Translations under genes and position numbers: made by a program | The notes under the pieces: generated by a model | Told to the model about the DNA's origin: nothing | Database searches by the model: none | What the model saw: the letters and a program-made list of their open reading frames with translations, nothing else | Part shown: positions 45,687 to 55,152 of the stretch, one piece after another | Layout: the number at the start of each line of letters is the position of its first letter | How positions within the stretch are numbered: the first letter of the stretch is position 1 | Assembly: GCA_024102815.1 (NCBI GenBank) | Contig: JAGFJJ010000069.1 | Coordinates: forward strand, 335,116-399,115 | From: Phycisphaerae bacterium | GTDB lineage: Bacteria; Planctomycetota; Phycisphaerae; UBA1845 | DNA: 64,000 nt | Direction: 5' to 3'

Positions 45687-46312
45687 ATAGTCACGATGAA
45701 AACCCGACGCCAAAGGAAAGCGACCCGATTCGCCGCGAGATCGCAGAGAACGAGGCTTGGTTGCGGGGGTTGCTTGCGCGCGACGATGAGCGGCTCGATC
45801 ACGCCGGGATGCTGAAAATACGGACGCAAATCGCGGCTGGTGAGGAGTGGTTGGCAGGTCGCATAAACGTCCCGACACCTCCGGGGCTCGCAGAGCGAGT
45901 GAAGCAGCGCCTGCGCGAAGAGGCCGTCCAGCTCTCGGACCATCACGGTCCGCAGGAGCGAAGTCCATCGCGACCGCGTCGACCAAGGCGCGGATGGATA
46001 TTGAGTCTGTGCTCGAGCGGAGTGGCCGCGGCGGCTGCGCTGACGTTCTGGATCACGTTGCAAGAGCCCAGACCTGTGGCAATGGAAAATCACCCAGACC
46101 TTGTCGCCTACGAAGCCGCCCTCTCCGGTCCGGAAAGCGACGAGATCGACCACGAGCTCGCCGACCTGCGGGCAGAGATCCGTTCGGCAGAACTGGCTTG
46201 GAACAACGACACTGGTATCGGCCTAACCGACGATGATGAACTTCTGCGATTGATGGACGACCTCATGTTCGACGCCGAGTCGGGCGTGGGTCGAGAAGGA
46301 ACCTCAGGCTAG
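45683..46312 (+). CDS. single-pass membrane protein, candidate anti-sigma factor
   Basis: Starts with GTG at 45683, overlapping the sigma factor stop as GTGA. The 209-residue product has a charged helical cytoplasmic part (about residues 1-110), one membrane helix (LSLCSSGVAAAAALTFWITL) and an acidic outer part of about 70 residues ending in DDELLRLMDDLMFDAESG. This is the layout of membrane-bound anti-sigma factors, but the zinc-binding HxxxCxxC motif is absent, so the role rests on position and topology alone. Confidence 0.7.
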   Translation: MNSHDENPTPKESDPIRREIAENEAWLRGLLARDDERLDHAGMLKIRTQIAAGEEWLAGRINVPTPPGLAERVKQRLREEAVQLSDHHGPQERSPSRPRRPRRGWILSLCSSGVAAAAALTFWITLQEPRPVAMENHPDLVAYEAALSGPESDEIDHELADLRAEIRSAELAWNNDTGIGLTDDDELLRLMDDLMFDAESGVGREGTSG

Positions 46313-46330
46313 CGACTGAAGGGCGGGAAC

Positions 46331-47050
46331 ATGTCTAAGGAACTTTGCACACGTCACACGGGAATCACAGCACTGGTGCTTCTATTCACGGCATTGCCCG
46401 CGGCTGCCGCAGAACAGCCGACGCCTCCCCGGGACCGGCAAGTTCAGCAAGATGCGCTCGACGGGACGCGCCGCCCGCGGCGGGGGTTGATGCGCGATCG
46501 CCGCGCCATCCTCGACCGTGACGCTCGGCGCGAGCATCGTATCTCTCCAGAGCAACGCGACGAGCTCCGAGCGTTTGTGCGCGAGTACTTCCCGATGCTC
46601 CACGAAAACCTGGAGGGTCTGCGCGAGCGGAACCCTCAGCTCTATGAGCGTCGCGTCGAGCGCTTCGCCGGACCGCTGCTCGAAATCATGGAAACCATGA
46701 AATCCGATCCCGAACTGGGCGCGGTGTTGATCGAAGAGCGGCGGAGCGAAGCCCAATTGCGCTTTCTGGCAGCCGCCTACCGCCGCAACAAAGACGACGA
46801 CCGGAAGCCCAGGATGGAGGAGCGTATTCGCGAATTGACTGAAAAAGTTGTCGACCTGCGCCAGAAGCGACGCGAGCTGGAGATTCGGCGCATGGAAACT
46901 CGACTCAGCGAATTGCGCACCCGCCAGCAGGAAAACGCCCGCATGCGCGACAAGATCGTCGAACGGGAAGTGGAGCGTTACCTCACGGCACCTGTACCTT
47001 TGGAACGCGAGAACACGGAAGACCATGACGTTCCGGATCGCCCGCGCTAG
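46331..47050 (+). CDS. exported coiled-coil protein, CpxP/Spy-like in layout
   Basis: The 239-residue product has a signal peptide (GITALVLLFTALPAAAAEQP) and a mature chain that is nearly all charged helix. It includes ISPEQRDELRAFVREYFPML and a long Arg/Glu coiled coil (ELTEKVVDLRQKRRELEIRR onward). It lies 18 bases after the candidate anti-sigma gene on the same strand, so the three genes form one operon. Its size and content recall periplasmic stress chaperones of the CpxP/Spy/ZraP type, but I see no clear LTxxQ motif, so that is a structural analogy only. Confidence 0.65.
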   Translation: MSKELCTRHTGITALVLLFTALPAAAAEQPTPPRDRQVQQDALDGTRRPRRGLMRDRRAILDRDARREHRISPEQRDELRAFVREYFPMLHENLEGLRERNPQLYERRVERFAGPLLEIMETMKSDPELGAVLIEERRSEAQLRFLAAAYRRNKDDDRKPRMEERIRELTEKVVDLRQKRRELEIRRMETRLSELRTRQQENARMRDKIVEREVERYLTAPVPLERENTEDHDVPDRPR

Positions 47051-47079
47051 CGAAAGTACCGAGCGGCACCGCCCGTCGA

Positions 47080-48852
47080 TCATGGCGAGTCTACGATTGT
47101 GGCCGATTGTCGGCGGCTTTGAACATCGAACAGCTGGCCGTTCGCGTCCACCGTAGCGAGATCCTCAACTTGTTCATATTGTTTCGAGAGCAAGTCCATC
47201 CAATCACGGCGTTCGGTTTTCCAATCATGTGCGGAGACGAACCAAACCCGGTGATGGGAATCGGCAAGGTCTTCAAATCGCCGCAATAGCAGGTCGGGCC
47301 GGTCGCGATCCGAAGTGGGCTGCTCCACAATGGTGCAATCCTGGCGCTTCCAGTAATAGTGGAACGCGTCGGCGGCACTGTAGTAAACCAGCACCGCGTC
47401 TCCGGGCTTGGCTTCTGATGCCATCCGCTCGACGACTGGACGAATGTGCTCATAGACAGCAGGAGGGCCGAGCGAAGCCTTCGTGGCACGCAGCACGGGG
47501 ATTGCCACACAACCTGCGACGATCAGCCATGTGGCCGGGGATCGCCAGCCGACCCGTCTTGCCAGCTCAAAGACCCCAACGCCCACAAACAACGCCGCCA
47601 GCGGAATGAGGAACGCCACCTGCCGGACGTTGCCGATCGGCCACATACGCATCATTGCCGACGCGACCGCCAGAAGGAGGATGGCCATTGACGCCAGCAC
47701 CAATGCCCGGGCCTGTCCCCAACAGCGCCCGAGCCCCGCCGCAAGCGCCACGAGCCCCAACGATCCCACACACCACTTCAGAGGCGACCAGACCTGGCTG
47801 ATTCCGAGTGTATAGCAGACCGTGCCGAAGAGCTTATCTCCCAGCCAGGCTGATAGTTCACCGGGAGCATAGGAGACCGGCCACGACGGTTCGATCTCGG
47901 TATAGTAGTAGTTCACGAATACACCGCGGTCCTGAAACCCTGCCAGCCAGATGTACCAGCAAATCCCTGCCAGAAGCAGTACAAGACTCAGAAGTGCATG
48001 CACAAGGATCGTCTTGCGATCACGAACGTCCTTGCGTATCACGTTCAACGTCAGCACCGGCCACCAGGCCACGACGGCCAGCGAGGACGTAAACGTCATA
48101 CCCAGTCCGATTAGCGCGGTGAGGTGGAAGTAAAATAGCCGCTTGATACTGGGAACACGTGAGGCCAGCAAGCCCGAATAGAATAGCAGCGCAACGAACG
48201 CCGCTTCGATGGCAAATTCCTTCAGTTCCCTGGCATGCGCGATCAGCAGCGGCTGACTGACAATGAAGAGGCCGGCGAACAGCGCTCCCAGTCGGCCGAC
48301 GATGGACTGCGCCAAGAGCAGGACGATCGCCGCACATACCAGTCCGGCAATCGCCGACGGTGCTCGCAGCGCTGCTTCGCTATCGGGCACCCATTTGTGA
48401 ATCGCAGAAAGCAACACGAATTGCAGCGGTGGGAGCCGACGGGCATCGGCAAGTGTGCCGATCTCGATGCGCCGCGCTCGGTAGGCCTCGGCATGGGAGA
48501 GGCTCCGTTCGCCCAGACTTGGCAGAATGAACCAGGCGCCGAGCAACAAGACAACAGCAAGATGAGAGATCGCTGGAGCGCCGAAGGATGACGCCGCTGC
48601 CGAGTGAGTCTCCTGGGGAGTGCTATTGAAACGGGCGCCGCGGTCGCCGGTGACTGGATGAGAGAGAATGGAGTCGTAGCCGTTCACTGCGCGATTATCG
48701 GAAGTCGATCGCCGGCGCTGAAACGGCACCCGGCCGAAAGGTCCCGCTTCATTGACCCTTGAGGCGCCGGGAGCCAGAATGCTCCGCTCGGCCCCAGGGC
48801 TCGAGCTGCGTGTCACATTGCCAATACTGGTAAAGCGGGACACGCGTCCCAA
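47080..48852 (-). CDS. GT39/ArnT-like membrane glycosyltransferase
   Basis: Polytopic protein of up to 590 residues with about ten helices (for example AISHLAVVLLLGAWFILPSL, SAIAGLVCAAIVLLLAQSIV and LVLLLAGICWYIWLAGF), resembling GT-C glycosyltransferases of the PMT/ArnT group. The first outer loop, after the first helix, carries ERSLSHAEAYRA, and a later loop carries SQPLLIAHARELKEFAIEAA, comparable to the family's conserved region. The C-terminal ~120 residues are soluble and probably extracytoplasmic (RPVVERMASEAKPGDAVLVY). The long N-terminus before the first helix (about 100 residues) may be overextended; the frame opens with TTG and the true start may be downstream. Confidence 0.75.
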   Translation of the reverse strand: MGRVSRFTSIGNVTRSSSPGAERSILAPGASRVNEAGPFGRVPFQRRRSTSDNRAVNGYDSILSHPVTGDRGARFNSTPQETHSAAASSFGAPAISHLAVVLLLGAWFILPSLGERSLSHAEAYRARRIEIGTLADARRLPPLQFVLLSAIHKWVPDSEAALRAPSAIAGLVCAAIVLLLAQSIVGRLGALFAGLFIVSQPLLIAHARELKEFAIEAAFVALLFYSGLLASRVPSIKRLFYFHLTALIGLGMTFTSSLAVVAWWPVLTLNVIRKDVRDRKTILVHALLSLVLLLAGICWYIWLAGFQDRGVFVNYYYTEIEPSWPVSYAPGELSAWLGDKLFGTVCYTLGISQVWSPLKWCVGSLGLVALAAGLGRCWGQARALVLASMAILLLAVASAMMRMWPIGNVRQVAFLIPLAALFVGVGVFELARRVGWRSPATWLIVAGCVAIPVLRATKASLGPPAVYEHIRPVVERMASEAKPGDAVLVYYSAADAFHYYWKRQDCTIVEQPTSDRDRPDLLLRRFEDLADSHHRVWFVSAHDWKTERRDWMDLLSKQYEQVEDLATVDANGQLFDVQSRRQSATIVDSP

Positions 48853-48908
48853 GAAGTTCCGGTCGGGAATATGGTGCAGTGCCGGACCATCGGCAAGGGG
48901 GGACCTTC

Positions 48909-49865
48909 GTGGAACTCGCCATCCGCTGCCGCGACGTTCACAAGCGCTACGTTCAGCGGAAGCGTGAGCCCGTGCATGCCTTGCGCGGGTTGGATCTGGA
49001 GGTCCGCGCCGGCGAATGCTTCGGACTGCTTGGCCCCAACGGCGCTGGAAAGACTACGGCGGTGGAAATCCTCGAGGGATTGCGCTCGGCCGACAGCGGC
49101 GAAGTCGAGGTCCTGGGCATGCGTTGGGGTCGTAACGACCTTGAGATACGCCAGCGAATCGGCATCGCCTTGCAGCAGACTCGGTTGGCCGACAAGCTCA
49201 CGGCCATTGAATCTCTCCACCTTTTCGGAAGCTTCTACAACCACGGAAGAAACCCGGAAGATGTCCTGGCGCTCGTGGGATTGCAGGAAAAGCGCCGGTC
49301 GTACGTGGAGCATCTTTCAGGCGGACAGCATCAGCGCCTGGCGGTGGCGTGCGCCCTTGTGAGCGATCCGGACCTCCTCTTCCTGGACGAACCCACGACG
49401 GGGCTCGATCCGCAGGCCAGGCGCGCTGTCTGGGACATCGTCCGGGCCGAGCGGCAACGCGGCTGCACGATTCTCCTGACCACGCACTACATGGACGAAG
49501 CCGAGAAGCTGTGCGATCGCGTGGCGGTCATTGATCAGGGCCGTGCAATCGCCCTCGGTACCCCTCGTGATCTGATCCTGACACTGGGTGGAGACCACGT
49601 CATCGAGTTCGAGGTGGATGACATGGGCAGCACGAACGGCCTCGACGAACGAAATCTCGCGGGGCTGAGTGGGGTCAACAGCGTCGGCCGGGAAGGGGCG
49701 GTCTACGTGCTGAATGTTCGTGAACCACACATCAGCCTGCCCGGCTTGATTCGCCACTTGGAGGAGAAGAACCGCAGGCTCGCCCAACTTACCACTCGGC
49801 ACGCCAGCCTCGAGGATGTCTTCGTCAATCTGACCGGCCGACACCTGCGAGACGACGATGCATAG
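48909..49865 (+). CDS. ABC-2 exporter ATP-binding protein (DrrA/NatA-like)
   Basis: ATPase of a drug- or polysaccharide-type ABC exporter. Walker A is GLLGPNGAGKTTAVE, the signature LSGGQHQRLAVACAL, Walker B LLFLDEPTTGLDP, and the switch TTHYMDEAEKLCDRV. The C-terminus has the DrrA-like extension ending in LEDVFVNLTGRHLRDDDA. The frame is open from 48879, but the GTG at 48909 has AAGGGGGGA just upstream and begins close to the nucleotide-binding domain, so it is preferred. It overlaps the permease gene by eight bases. Confidence 0.92.
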   Translation: MELAIRCRDVHKRYVQRKREPVHALRGLDLEVRAGECFGLLGPNGAGKTTAVEILEGLRSADSGEVEVLGMRWGRNDLEIRQRIGIALQQTRLADKLTAIESLHLFGSFYNHGRNPEDVLALVGLQEKRRSYVEHLSGGQHQRLAVACALVSDPDLLFLDEPTTGLDPQARRAVWDIVRAERQRGCTILLTTHYMDEAEKLCDRVAVIDQGRAIALGTPRDLILTLGGDHVIEFEVDDMGSTNGLDERNLAGLSGVNSVGREGAVYVLNVREPHISLPGLIRHLEEKNRRLAQLTTRHASLEDVFVNLTGRHLRDDDA

Positions 49866-50907
49866 TCATCCTCTCCAACAGCTCTTGCTGTTTCGGCTAC
49901 GAATGTTCTTCCGTGAACCGGCCGCCCTGTTCTGGACGTACGGTTTCCCTTTGCTCCTGGCCATCTCCTTGGGAATCGCATTCCGGACACAGCCGCCGCA
50001 ACGCGTGCTTGTAGATGTCGAGGATGACCCAGGTGCGCAGCGCGTCCTGGACGCGTTGCAGGACGGTGACGGTGCGGAGCAATTTCAGGTCTCCATACGA
50101 CCCGCCACAGAAGCCCGGGAGCGGCTTCGTGTCGGCCGAAGCAGCGTGGTGATCGTGCCCAGGTCGAATGGGCAGGCGTACGAATTCGTCTTTGATCCGA
50201 CCCGCCCGGAGAGTCTCGCAGCGCGCATGCAGGTGAATGACGCCCTGCAGCGGGCCGAGGGCCGGATTGACCCGGTCCCGGTAAGCGATCGCCATGTCGA
50301 TGAGCCCGGGTCGCGTTACATTGATTTTCTGTTACCCGGTCTACTGGGCATGAACCTCATGGGCAGCGGACTGTGGGGCGTCGGTTTTGTAGCCGTGGAC
50401 ATGCGCGTGCGCAAGCTACTCAAGCGCTTTTCGGCGACACCGATGCGGCGAAGTCACTTTCTCTCCTCAATGATCGGCGCACGGCTGGCGTTCACGCTGC
50501 CGGAAATGGTCGTCCTTCTGGGCGCCGGGGCAATCTTTTTCGGCGTACCCATTCGTGGAAACTGGCTGAGCATCATTCTCATCGTGCTGCTGGGAGCGTC
50601 GGCATTTGCGGGAATCGGGCTGCTCGTCGCCTCGCGTGCCGAGCGCATCGAGACCGTCGCAGGCTTGATGAACCTGGTCATGCTGCCGATGTGGCTGCTT
50701 TCCGGCATATTCTTCAGCACGGAGCACTTTCCCGCTTTCATGCAACCGATCATCTATGCCCTGCCGCTGACGCAGCTTAACAATGCACTTCGCAACGTGA
50801 TCCTCGAAGGTGCATCACTGCCCGGACAGATCGTCCCAATTCTCTTCCTTGCCGCGACCGGAACGGTAACCTTCGCCCTGGCCCTCCGTTGGTTCAAGTG
50901 GACGTAA
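49858..50907 (+). CDS. ABC-2 exporter permease (DrrB-like)
   Basis: Permease partner of the preceding ATPase. The first helix (FWTYGFPLLLAISLGIAF) is followed by an outer loop of about 130 residues, then five helices including LGMNLMGSGLWGVGFVAVDM, MVVLLGAGAIFFGVPIRGNW, IILIVLLGASAFAGIGLLVA and LMNLVMLPMWLLSGIFFS. The block VRKLLKRFSATPMRRSHFL and the helix LPMWLLSGIFFSTEHFP are hallmarks of ABC-2 type export permeases. The start overlaps the ATPase stop, so the two are translationally coupled. Substrate unknown. Confidence 0.92.
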   Translation: MHSHPLQQLLLFRLRMFFREPAALFWTYGFPLLLAISLGIAFRTQPPQRVLVDVEDDPGAQRVLDALQDGDGAEQFQVSIRPATEARERLRVGRSSVVIVPRSNGQAYEFVFDPTRPESLAARMQVNDALQRAEGRIDPVPVSDRHVDEPGSRYIDFLLPGLLGMNLMGSGLWGVGFVAVDMRVRKLLKRFSATPMRRSHFLSSMIGARLAFTLPEMVVLLGAGAIFFGVPIRGNWLSIILIVLLGASAFAGIGLLVASRAERIETVAGLMNLVMLPMWLLSGIFFSTEHFPAFMQPIIYALPLTQLNNALRNVILEGASLPGQIVPILFLAATGTVTFALALRWFKWT

Positions 50908-50989
50908 CAACAACGAGTTTTTCAGGAATCTGCAGCGAGCCGCACGTCAAAAGCCTGTGCGGACCTCCGGCATGCGTTGACCTCGTGTG

Positions 50990-51820
50990 CTACTTCTTTC
51001 GAACGGCCTCCGCGATACGCAGGAGGCAATCGAGCAATGACCCAAGTTGATCCAAGGGATAGACCGTAGCCGGGTCACTCTTGGCCTCGTCGGGCTTGTC
51101 ATGAACTTCCATGAACAGCGCGTCCGCACCCGCGGCCAGCGCAGCCGACGCCAGCGTGCCCACGAATTCGCGCTGCCCCCCGCTCAGCGATCCGCCCGCG
51201 CCGGGAAGCTGACAACTGTGCGTCGCGTCGAATACCACAGGAACCAGGCGCCGCATTCGGGGAATGGCCGTCATGTCGTTGACCAAGCGGTTGTAACCGA
51301 AAAACGTCCCGCGCTCCGTGAGCAGGCAGTTGTGACACCCGGACTCGCCGAGTTTGTCAACAACGTTCTTCATTTCCTCCGGCGAGACGAACTGCCCCTT
51401 CTTCACGTTCACGCATCGACCGGATCGTGCCGCCGCGACGAGCAGATCGGTTTGACGACAGAGGAACGCGGGGATTTGGATGCAGTCCAGAGCCTCGCCC
51501 GCCGGCGCGGCTTGGCCCGGTTCATGAATATCGGAAAGCACAGGAACGCCGACCACGCGACGAACCTCTTCGAGAATGGCAAGCCCTTCGTCGAGGCCGG
51601 GGCCCCGAAAACTGTGAATGCTCGAACGGTTGGCCTTGTCGAAGCTCGCCTTGAAGATCACCGGCAGTTGGCGGTGCCGACAGATGCAGCGGATGGCATC
51701 GGCCAGTTGCAGGGTGTGGTCGCGCGATTCGATCACACAGGGGCCGGCAATCAGTACCATAGGCAAGCCCGAACCAATCCGAACACTGCCGATTCGGGCT
51801 TCTTTCAGTGTCTCTCTCAT
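50990..51820 (-). CDS. kdsA: 3-deoxy-D-manno-octulosonate 8-phosphate synthase
   Basis: Makes KDO-8-phosphate from PEP and arabinose 5-phosphate for the LPS core. Conserved segments are GPCVIESRDHTLQLADAI, FKASFDKANRSSIHSFRGPG, VLSDIHEP, IPAFLCRQTDLLVAAA and VNVKKGQFVSPEEMKNV. The cysteine in GPCVIES marks the metal-dependent class (the E. coli type has Asn here). The frame begins with GTG at 51826, but the ATG at 51820 has GGAGGTG upstream and is preferred, giving 276 residues. With lpxD it points to an LPS-type outer membrane. Convergent with the ABC permease. Confidence 0.95.
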   Translation of the reverse strand: MRETLKEARIGSVRIGSGLPMVLIAGPCVIESRDHTLQLADAIRCICRHRQLPVIFKASFDKANRSSIHSFRGPGLDEGLAILEEVRRVVGVPVLSDIHEPGQAAPAGEALDCIQIPAFLCRQTDLLVAAARSGRCVNVKKGQFVSPEEMKNVVDKLGESGCHNCLLTERGTFFGYNRLVNDMTAIPRMRRLVPVVFDATHSCQLPGAGGSLSGGQREFVGTLASAALAAGADALFMEVHDKPDEAKSDPATVYPLDQLGSLLDCLLRIAEAVRKK

Positions 51821-52032
51821 CCTCACACCTCCGTTGCCGCCACGCTACGGACCGGCCCTCGTGGCGTCAACTCGAGTGCGATCCACGTTGTCTTCACGAT
51901 GACGGAGCCCGTGTTTTGACAGCCCTCCACTTCGTATCGACAATGGCGGAATGACGCATGGCGCGGTCTTGGAGGCTAACCGGTAGATTGTCGTCTCCGG
52001 CGCTCATGCCCTGACTCGAAAGGACCGGTCGA

Positions 52033-53142
52033 ATGGCCAAGCGAAAATCGCGCGGACCGGCACCGCACCACCGCCGACGCCTGTCGGTATGTCGAGCGGC
52101 CATGAGGAAAGCCAAGCTCCCCGGCCTGCTCATCACCAACCCCCGGGACTACCTCTATCTTACCGGCTTCACCGGGGAGGATTCGGCCGTGCTGATCACC
52201 GCCCGGGACGTGCACATGATCAGCGACGGTCGCTTCGACGAAACATTGAACCAGGAATGTCCCTGGGCCAAACGATGGATGCGGAAGGGCCTTTTGATTC
52301 CGGAGATCGCTACGGTCTCGCGCAAGTCCGGCCTCCGCCGCGTGGGTATTCAGGGCGATCATCTAACTGTTCAGGAGCTCCAGGAGCTTTCCCGCCTGAA
52401 TCGAGGAACGAGGTTCGAGGACGCTCCTCCGATCTCACGGGACATGCGTCTCATCAAGAGTCCCGAGGAGCTCAAAGTCATTCGAAAGGCGATCCGCGTG
52501 GCCGAAGAAGCGTTTCAGGCCACGCGGGAGTCCATTCAGATCGGCCAGACGGAGTTGGAAGTTGCCGCCCGCGTGGAGTACGAAATGAAGCGCCGCGGGG
52601 CTTCGGAACCGTCCTTCGGTACGATCTGCGCCGAGGGGCCGAATGCCGCCCTCCCTCACGCCCACCCTGGAAAGCGAAAGCTGCGTAAAGGCAGCGCTTT
52701 GCTTCTGGATTGGGGCGCCCGGGTGGACGGATACTGCAGCGATTTGACCCGTATGCTCTTCGTGGGTAGCATTTCGGCGAGAATCCGGGAGATTTATAAA
52801 CTGGTGCTTGATGCGCAACTCAAAGCCATCGAGGCCATTCGTCCCGGAGCAAGAATGTGCGATGTGGACGCAGTGGCGCGGGACCACATTGCCGGTGCGG
52901 GATACCGGGAGGCCTTTAATCACGGGCTGGGTCATGGATTCGGCCTGGATATTCACGAGTCCCCTTCGCTGAGCTGGCGGTCAGATCAGGAGCTGCGAGA
53001 GGGCATGGTGGTAACAGTGGAACCGGGCATCTACCTGCCCGGCGTCGGCGGCGTCAGAATCGAGGATGACATCCTCGTTACTCCGCGCGGTTACAAGGTA
53101 CTGACCAGCCTGTCCAAGTCATTGGAAGAGGCGGTCCTGTAG
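52033..53142 (+). CDS. Xaa-Pro peptidase (M24 family)
   Basis: Dinuclear-metal peptidase that cleaves Xaa-Pro bonds. The creatinase-like N-terminal domain covers residues 1-130 (RKAKLPGLLITNPRDYLYLT). The pita-bread catalytic domain has all five metal ligands: two Asp in LLLDWGARVDGYCSDLTRM, His in HGLGHGFGLDIHESP, Glu in VTVEPGIYLPG and Glu in GGVRIEDDILVT. Length is 369 residues, as for PepQ/YpdF-type enzymes. AAAGGA lies upstream of the ATG. The biotin carrier gene starts 10-34 bases later, the widely seen pepQ/efp/accB neighbourhood without efp. Confidence 0.93.
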   Translation: MAKRKSRGPAPHHRRRLSVCRAAMRKAKLPGLLITNPRDYLYLTGFTGEDSAVLITARDVHMISDGRFDETLNQECPWAKRWMRKGLLIPEIATVSRKSGLRRVGIQGDHLTVQELQELSRLNRGTRFEDAPPISRDMRLIKSPEELKVIRKAIRVAEEAFQATRESIQIGQTELEVAARVEYEMKRRGASEPSFGTICAEGPNAALPHAHPGKRKLRKGSALLLDWGARVDGYCSDLTRMLFVGSISARIREIYKLVLDAQLKAIEAIRPGARMCDVDAVARDHIAGAGYREAFNHGLGHGFGLDIHESPSLSWRSDQELREGMVVTVEPGIYLPGVGGVRIEDDILVTPRGYKVLTSLSKSLEEAVL

Positions 53143-53176
53143 AACTGCGGGCGTGACGTACCGCGTCGCTTACTCA

Positions 53177-53659
53177 ATGGAGTTTCCGGGCTTGCTCGAC
53201 ATCGACAAGATTCGCATGCTCGTGGAGATGATGGTCAAGAACGACCTCGTCGAAGTGTCCCTGCGCGATGGGGAAGAAGAGATCAACCTGCGGCGACCAA
53301 ATCCGGCCGGCGAGGGTCGCGTGGACTTTGGCGCGATGCCCCGCATGACGGTGAGCCCCCCGGGAGGCGACGCGTCTGCGCCCGCACCGGCTCCGTCACC
53401 CAAGGTGGAGGACGTTGAACTGGTCCCCATCCCTTCACCGATGGTCGGCACGTTTTACGCTGCACCCGACCCGGATTCGCCTCCGTTTGTTCAATTGGGG
53501 CAGCAAATTTCCACCGGAGCGGTCGTTTGCGTGCTCGAGGCAATGAAAGTCTTCAATGAGATCAAGTCCGAGATCACCGGGACAATTGAGCGCATCCTGG
53601 TCAAGAACCAGGAGCCGGTGGAATTCGGCCAACCGCTGTTCTTGGTTCGTCCGACGTAA
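53177..53659 (+). CDS. accB: biotin carboxyl carrier protein of acetyl-CoA carboxylase
   Basis: Carries biotin between the carboxylase and transferase parts of acetyl-CoA carboxylase. The C-terminal biotinyl domain has the VLEAMKVFNEIKSEITG motif, with the biotinylated Lys at 124. The N-terminal helix LLDIDKIRMLVEMMVKNDLV is typical, and a Pro/Ala-rich linker (ASAPAPAPSPKVED) joins the two. Two starts are possible: a GTG at 53153 and the ATG at 53177; I chose the ATG because MEFPGLLDIDKIR matches the usual short N-terminus. accC follows 72 bases after the stop. Confidence 0.93.
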   Translation: MEFPGLLDIDKIRMLVEMMVKNDLVEVSLRDGEEEINLRRPNPAGEGRVDFGAMPRMTVSPPGGDASAPAPAPSPKVEDVELVPIPSPMVGTFYAAPDPDSPPFVQLGQQISTGAVVCVLEAMKVFNEIKSEITGTIERILVKNQEPVEFGQPLFLVRPT

Positions 53660-53731
53660 TTCGCGTTCGTTCGCTGGTCGAGGCCCCACCGTTCGCGCGG
53701 GCCGCGGACTCAAGGGTGTTGTGAAATCGGC

Positions 53732-55075
53732 ATGTTCCGTCGCATCCTGATCGCCAACCGGGGGGAAATCGCGCTGCGGATCATTCGGGCTTGTCACGAG
53801 CTCGACATCGAGGCCGTTTGCGTCTACTCGGACGAGGATCGCGGCGCTTCCTACCTGGAACTCGCTGATCGGACCATCTGCATCGGCGCCGCCTCTCCGC
53901 GCGAAAGCTACCTCAAGAGCGACCGCATCATCGCCGCTGCCGAAGTCAGCGGGGCTGACGCCATCCATCCCGGATACGGCTTCCTGGCCGAGAACGCCGC
54001 GTTTGCCGAGAAATGCCGCGCCTGCAATATCGAGTTCGTCGGCCCCTCGGCCGAGGCCATGCGCCTGCTCGGTGACAAAGCTATGGCACGCACGCTGGCC
54101 CGCAAAGCCAAAGTGCCCACGGTTCCGGGTAGCGAGGGCGTGGTGGAAACCGACGAAGACGCCCTCAAGCACGCCGAGCAAATCGGCTTTCCCATTATGG
54201 TCAAGGCTGCGGCCGGGGGCGGCGGCCGGGGCATGCGCGTGGTGCATCACCGCACCGATCTCTCCTCCGTGCTCAAACAGGCGCGGCAGGAAGCACGCGG
54301 CGCATTCGGCAACGGCGATGTCTACCTCGAGAAACTCATCGAGAAGCCGCGGCACGTGGAAGTGCAGATTATTGGTGACACCGCAGGAACGATCATCCAC
54401 CTCGGCGAGCGCGATTGCACCGTTCAACGCCGGTATCAGAAGCTGATTGAGGAATCACCGTCTCCCGCGCTGGATGCCCGCACCCGGCGAGATCTCTGCG
54501 CCTCTGCCGTTCGCCTCGCCAAGGCCGCCGGATATCACAACGCCGCAACGGTGGAGTTTCTCGTAGACGCTCGCGGACGATTCTATTTCATCGAGGTCAA
54601 TACGCGCATCCAGGTGGAACACCCGGTCACGGAAATGGTCACCGGCCTGGATCTGATCAAGGCGCAGATTCGCGTGGCCGCGCGGGAACCACTGGGCGTC
54701 ACGCAACGCAACATCGTGCACCGCGGGCACGCTATTGAATGCCGCATCAACGCCGAAGATCCTGCACACAGTTTCCGCCCCAGCGCCGGTACGGTCACCA
54801 AGTTTCGCCCGCCGGGCGGTCCGGGCGTTCGTGTCGACACCTTCGGTCACGATGGCTGCCGCATTTCCCCCCGCTACGACTCCCTCGTCGCAAAACTCAT
54901 TGTCCATCAGCCCACGCGCGCGGAGGCGATTCAGACCATGCGCCGCTGTCTCAGGGAGTTCATCATCGAGCCGATCAAGACGACCATCCCTCTTCACCAG
55001 CGGATCATGTCGCATCCCGACTTCCAAAGTGGAAGCTTCGACACGTCGTTCCTGGAACGAGCCGCGCTGACCTAA
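53732..55075 (+). CDS. accC: biotin carboxylase subunit of acetyl-CoA carboxylase
   Basis: ATP-grasp enzyme that carboxylates biotin in the first step of fatty acid synthesis. [20 protein letters not shown] is at the N-terminus, followed by [17 protein letters not shown], the glycine-rich ATP loop [14 protein letters not shown], the biotin/bicarbonate segment [20 protein letters not shown] and the [11 protein letters not shown] segment. Length is 447 residues, as for E. coli AccC. Forms an operon with accB; the transferase genes accA and accD are not in the window. Confidence 0.96.
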   Translation: MFRRILIANRGEIALRIIRACHELDIEAVCVYSDEDRGASYLELADRTICIGAASPRESYLKSDRIIAAAEVSGADAIHPGYGFLAENAAFAEKCRACNIEFVGPSAEAMRLLGDKAMARTLARKAKVPTVPGSEGVVETDEDALKHAEQIGFPIMVKAAAGGGGRGMRVVHHRTDLSSVLKQARQEARGAFGNGDVYLEKLIEKPRHVEVQIIGDTAGTIIHLGERDCTVQRRYQKLIEESPSPALDARTRRDLCASAVRLAKAAGYHNAATVEFLVDARGRFYFIEVNTRIQVEHPVTEMVTGLDLIKAQIRVAAREPLGVTQRNIVHRGHAIECRINAEDPAHSFRPSAGTVTKFRPPGGPGVRVDTFGHDGCRISPRYDSLVAKLIVHQPTRAEAIQTMRRCLREFIIEPIKTTIPLHQRIMSHPDFQSGSFDTSFLERAALT

Positions 55076-55152
55076 GTGCGTCCCCGCAACCGGGACCACC
55101 TTCCCGCTGGACGCCTGCCGTCTGACGGCATAGAGTAACCCCAAGGGTTGTC

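Noticed and set aside
50940..50962. Small inverted repeat (CCGCAC with GTGCGG) between the ABC permease and kdsA
   Set aside because: Only six base pairs with an 11-base loop and no T run; too weak to call a terminator.
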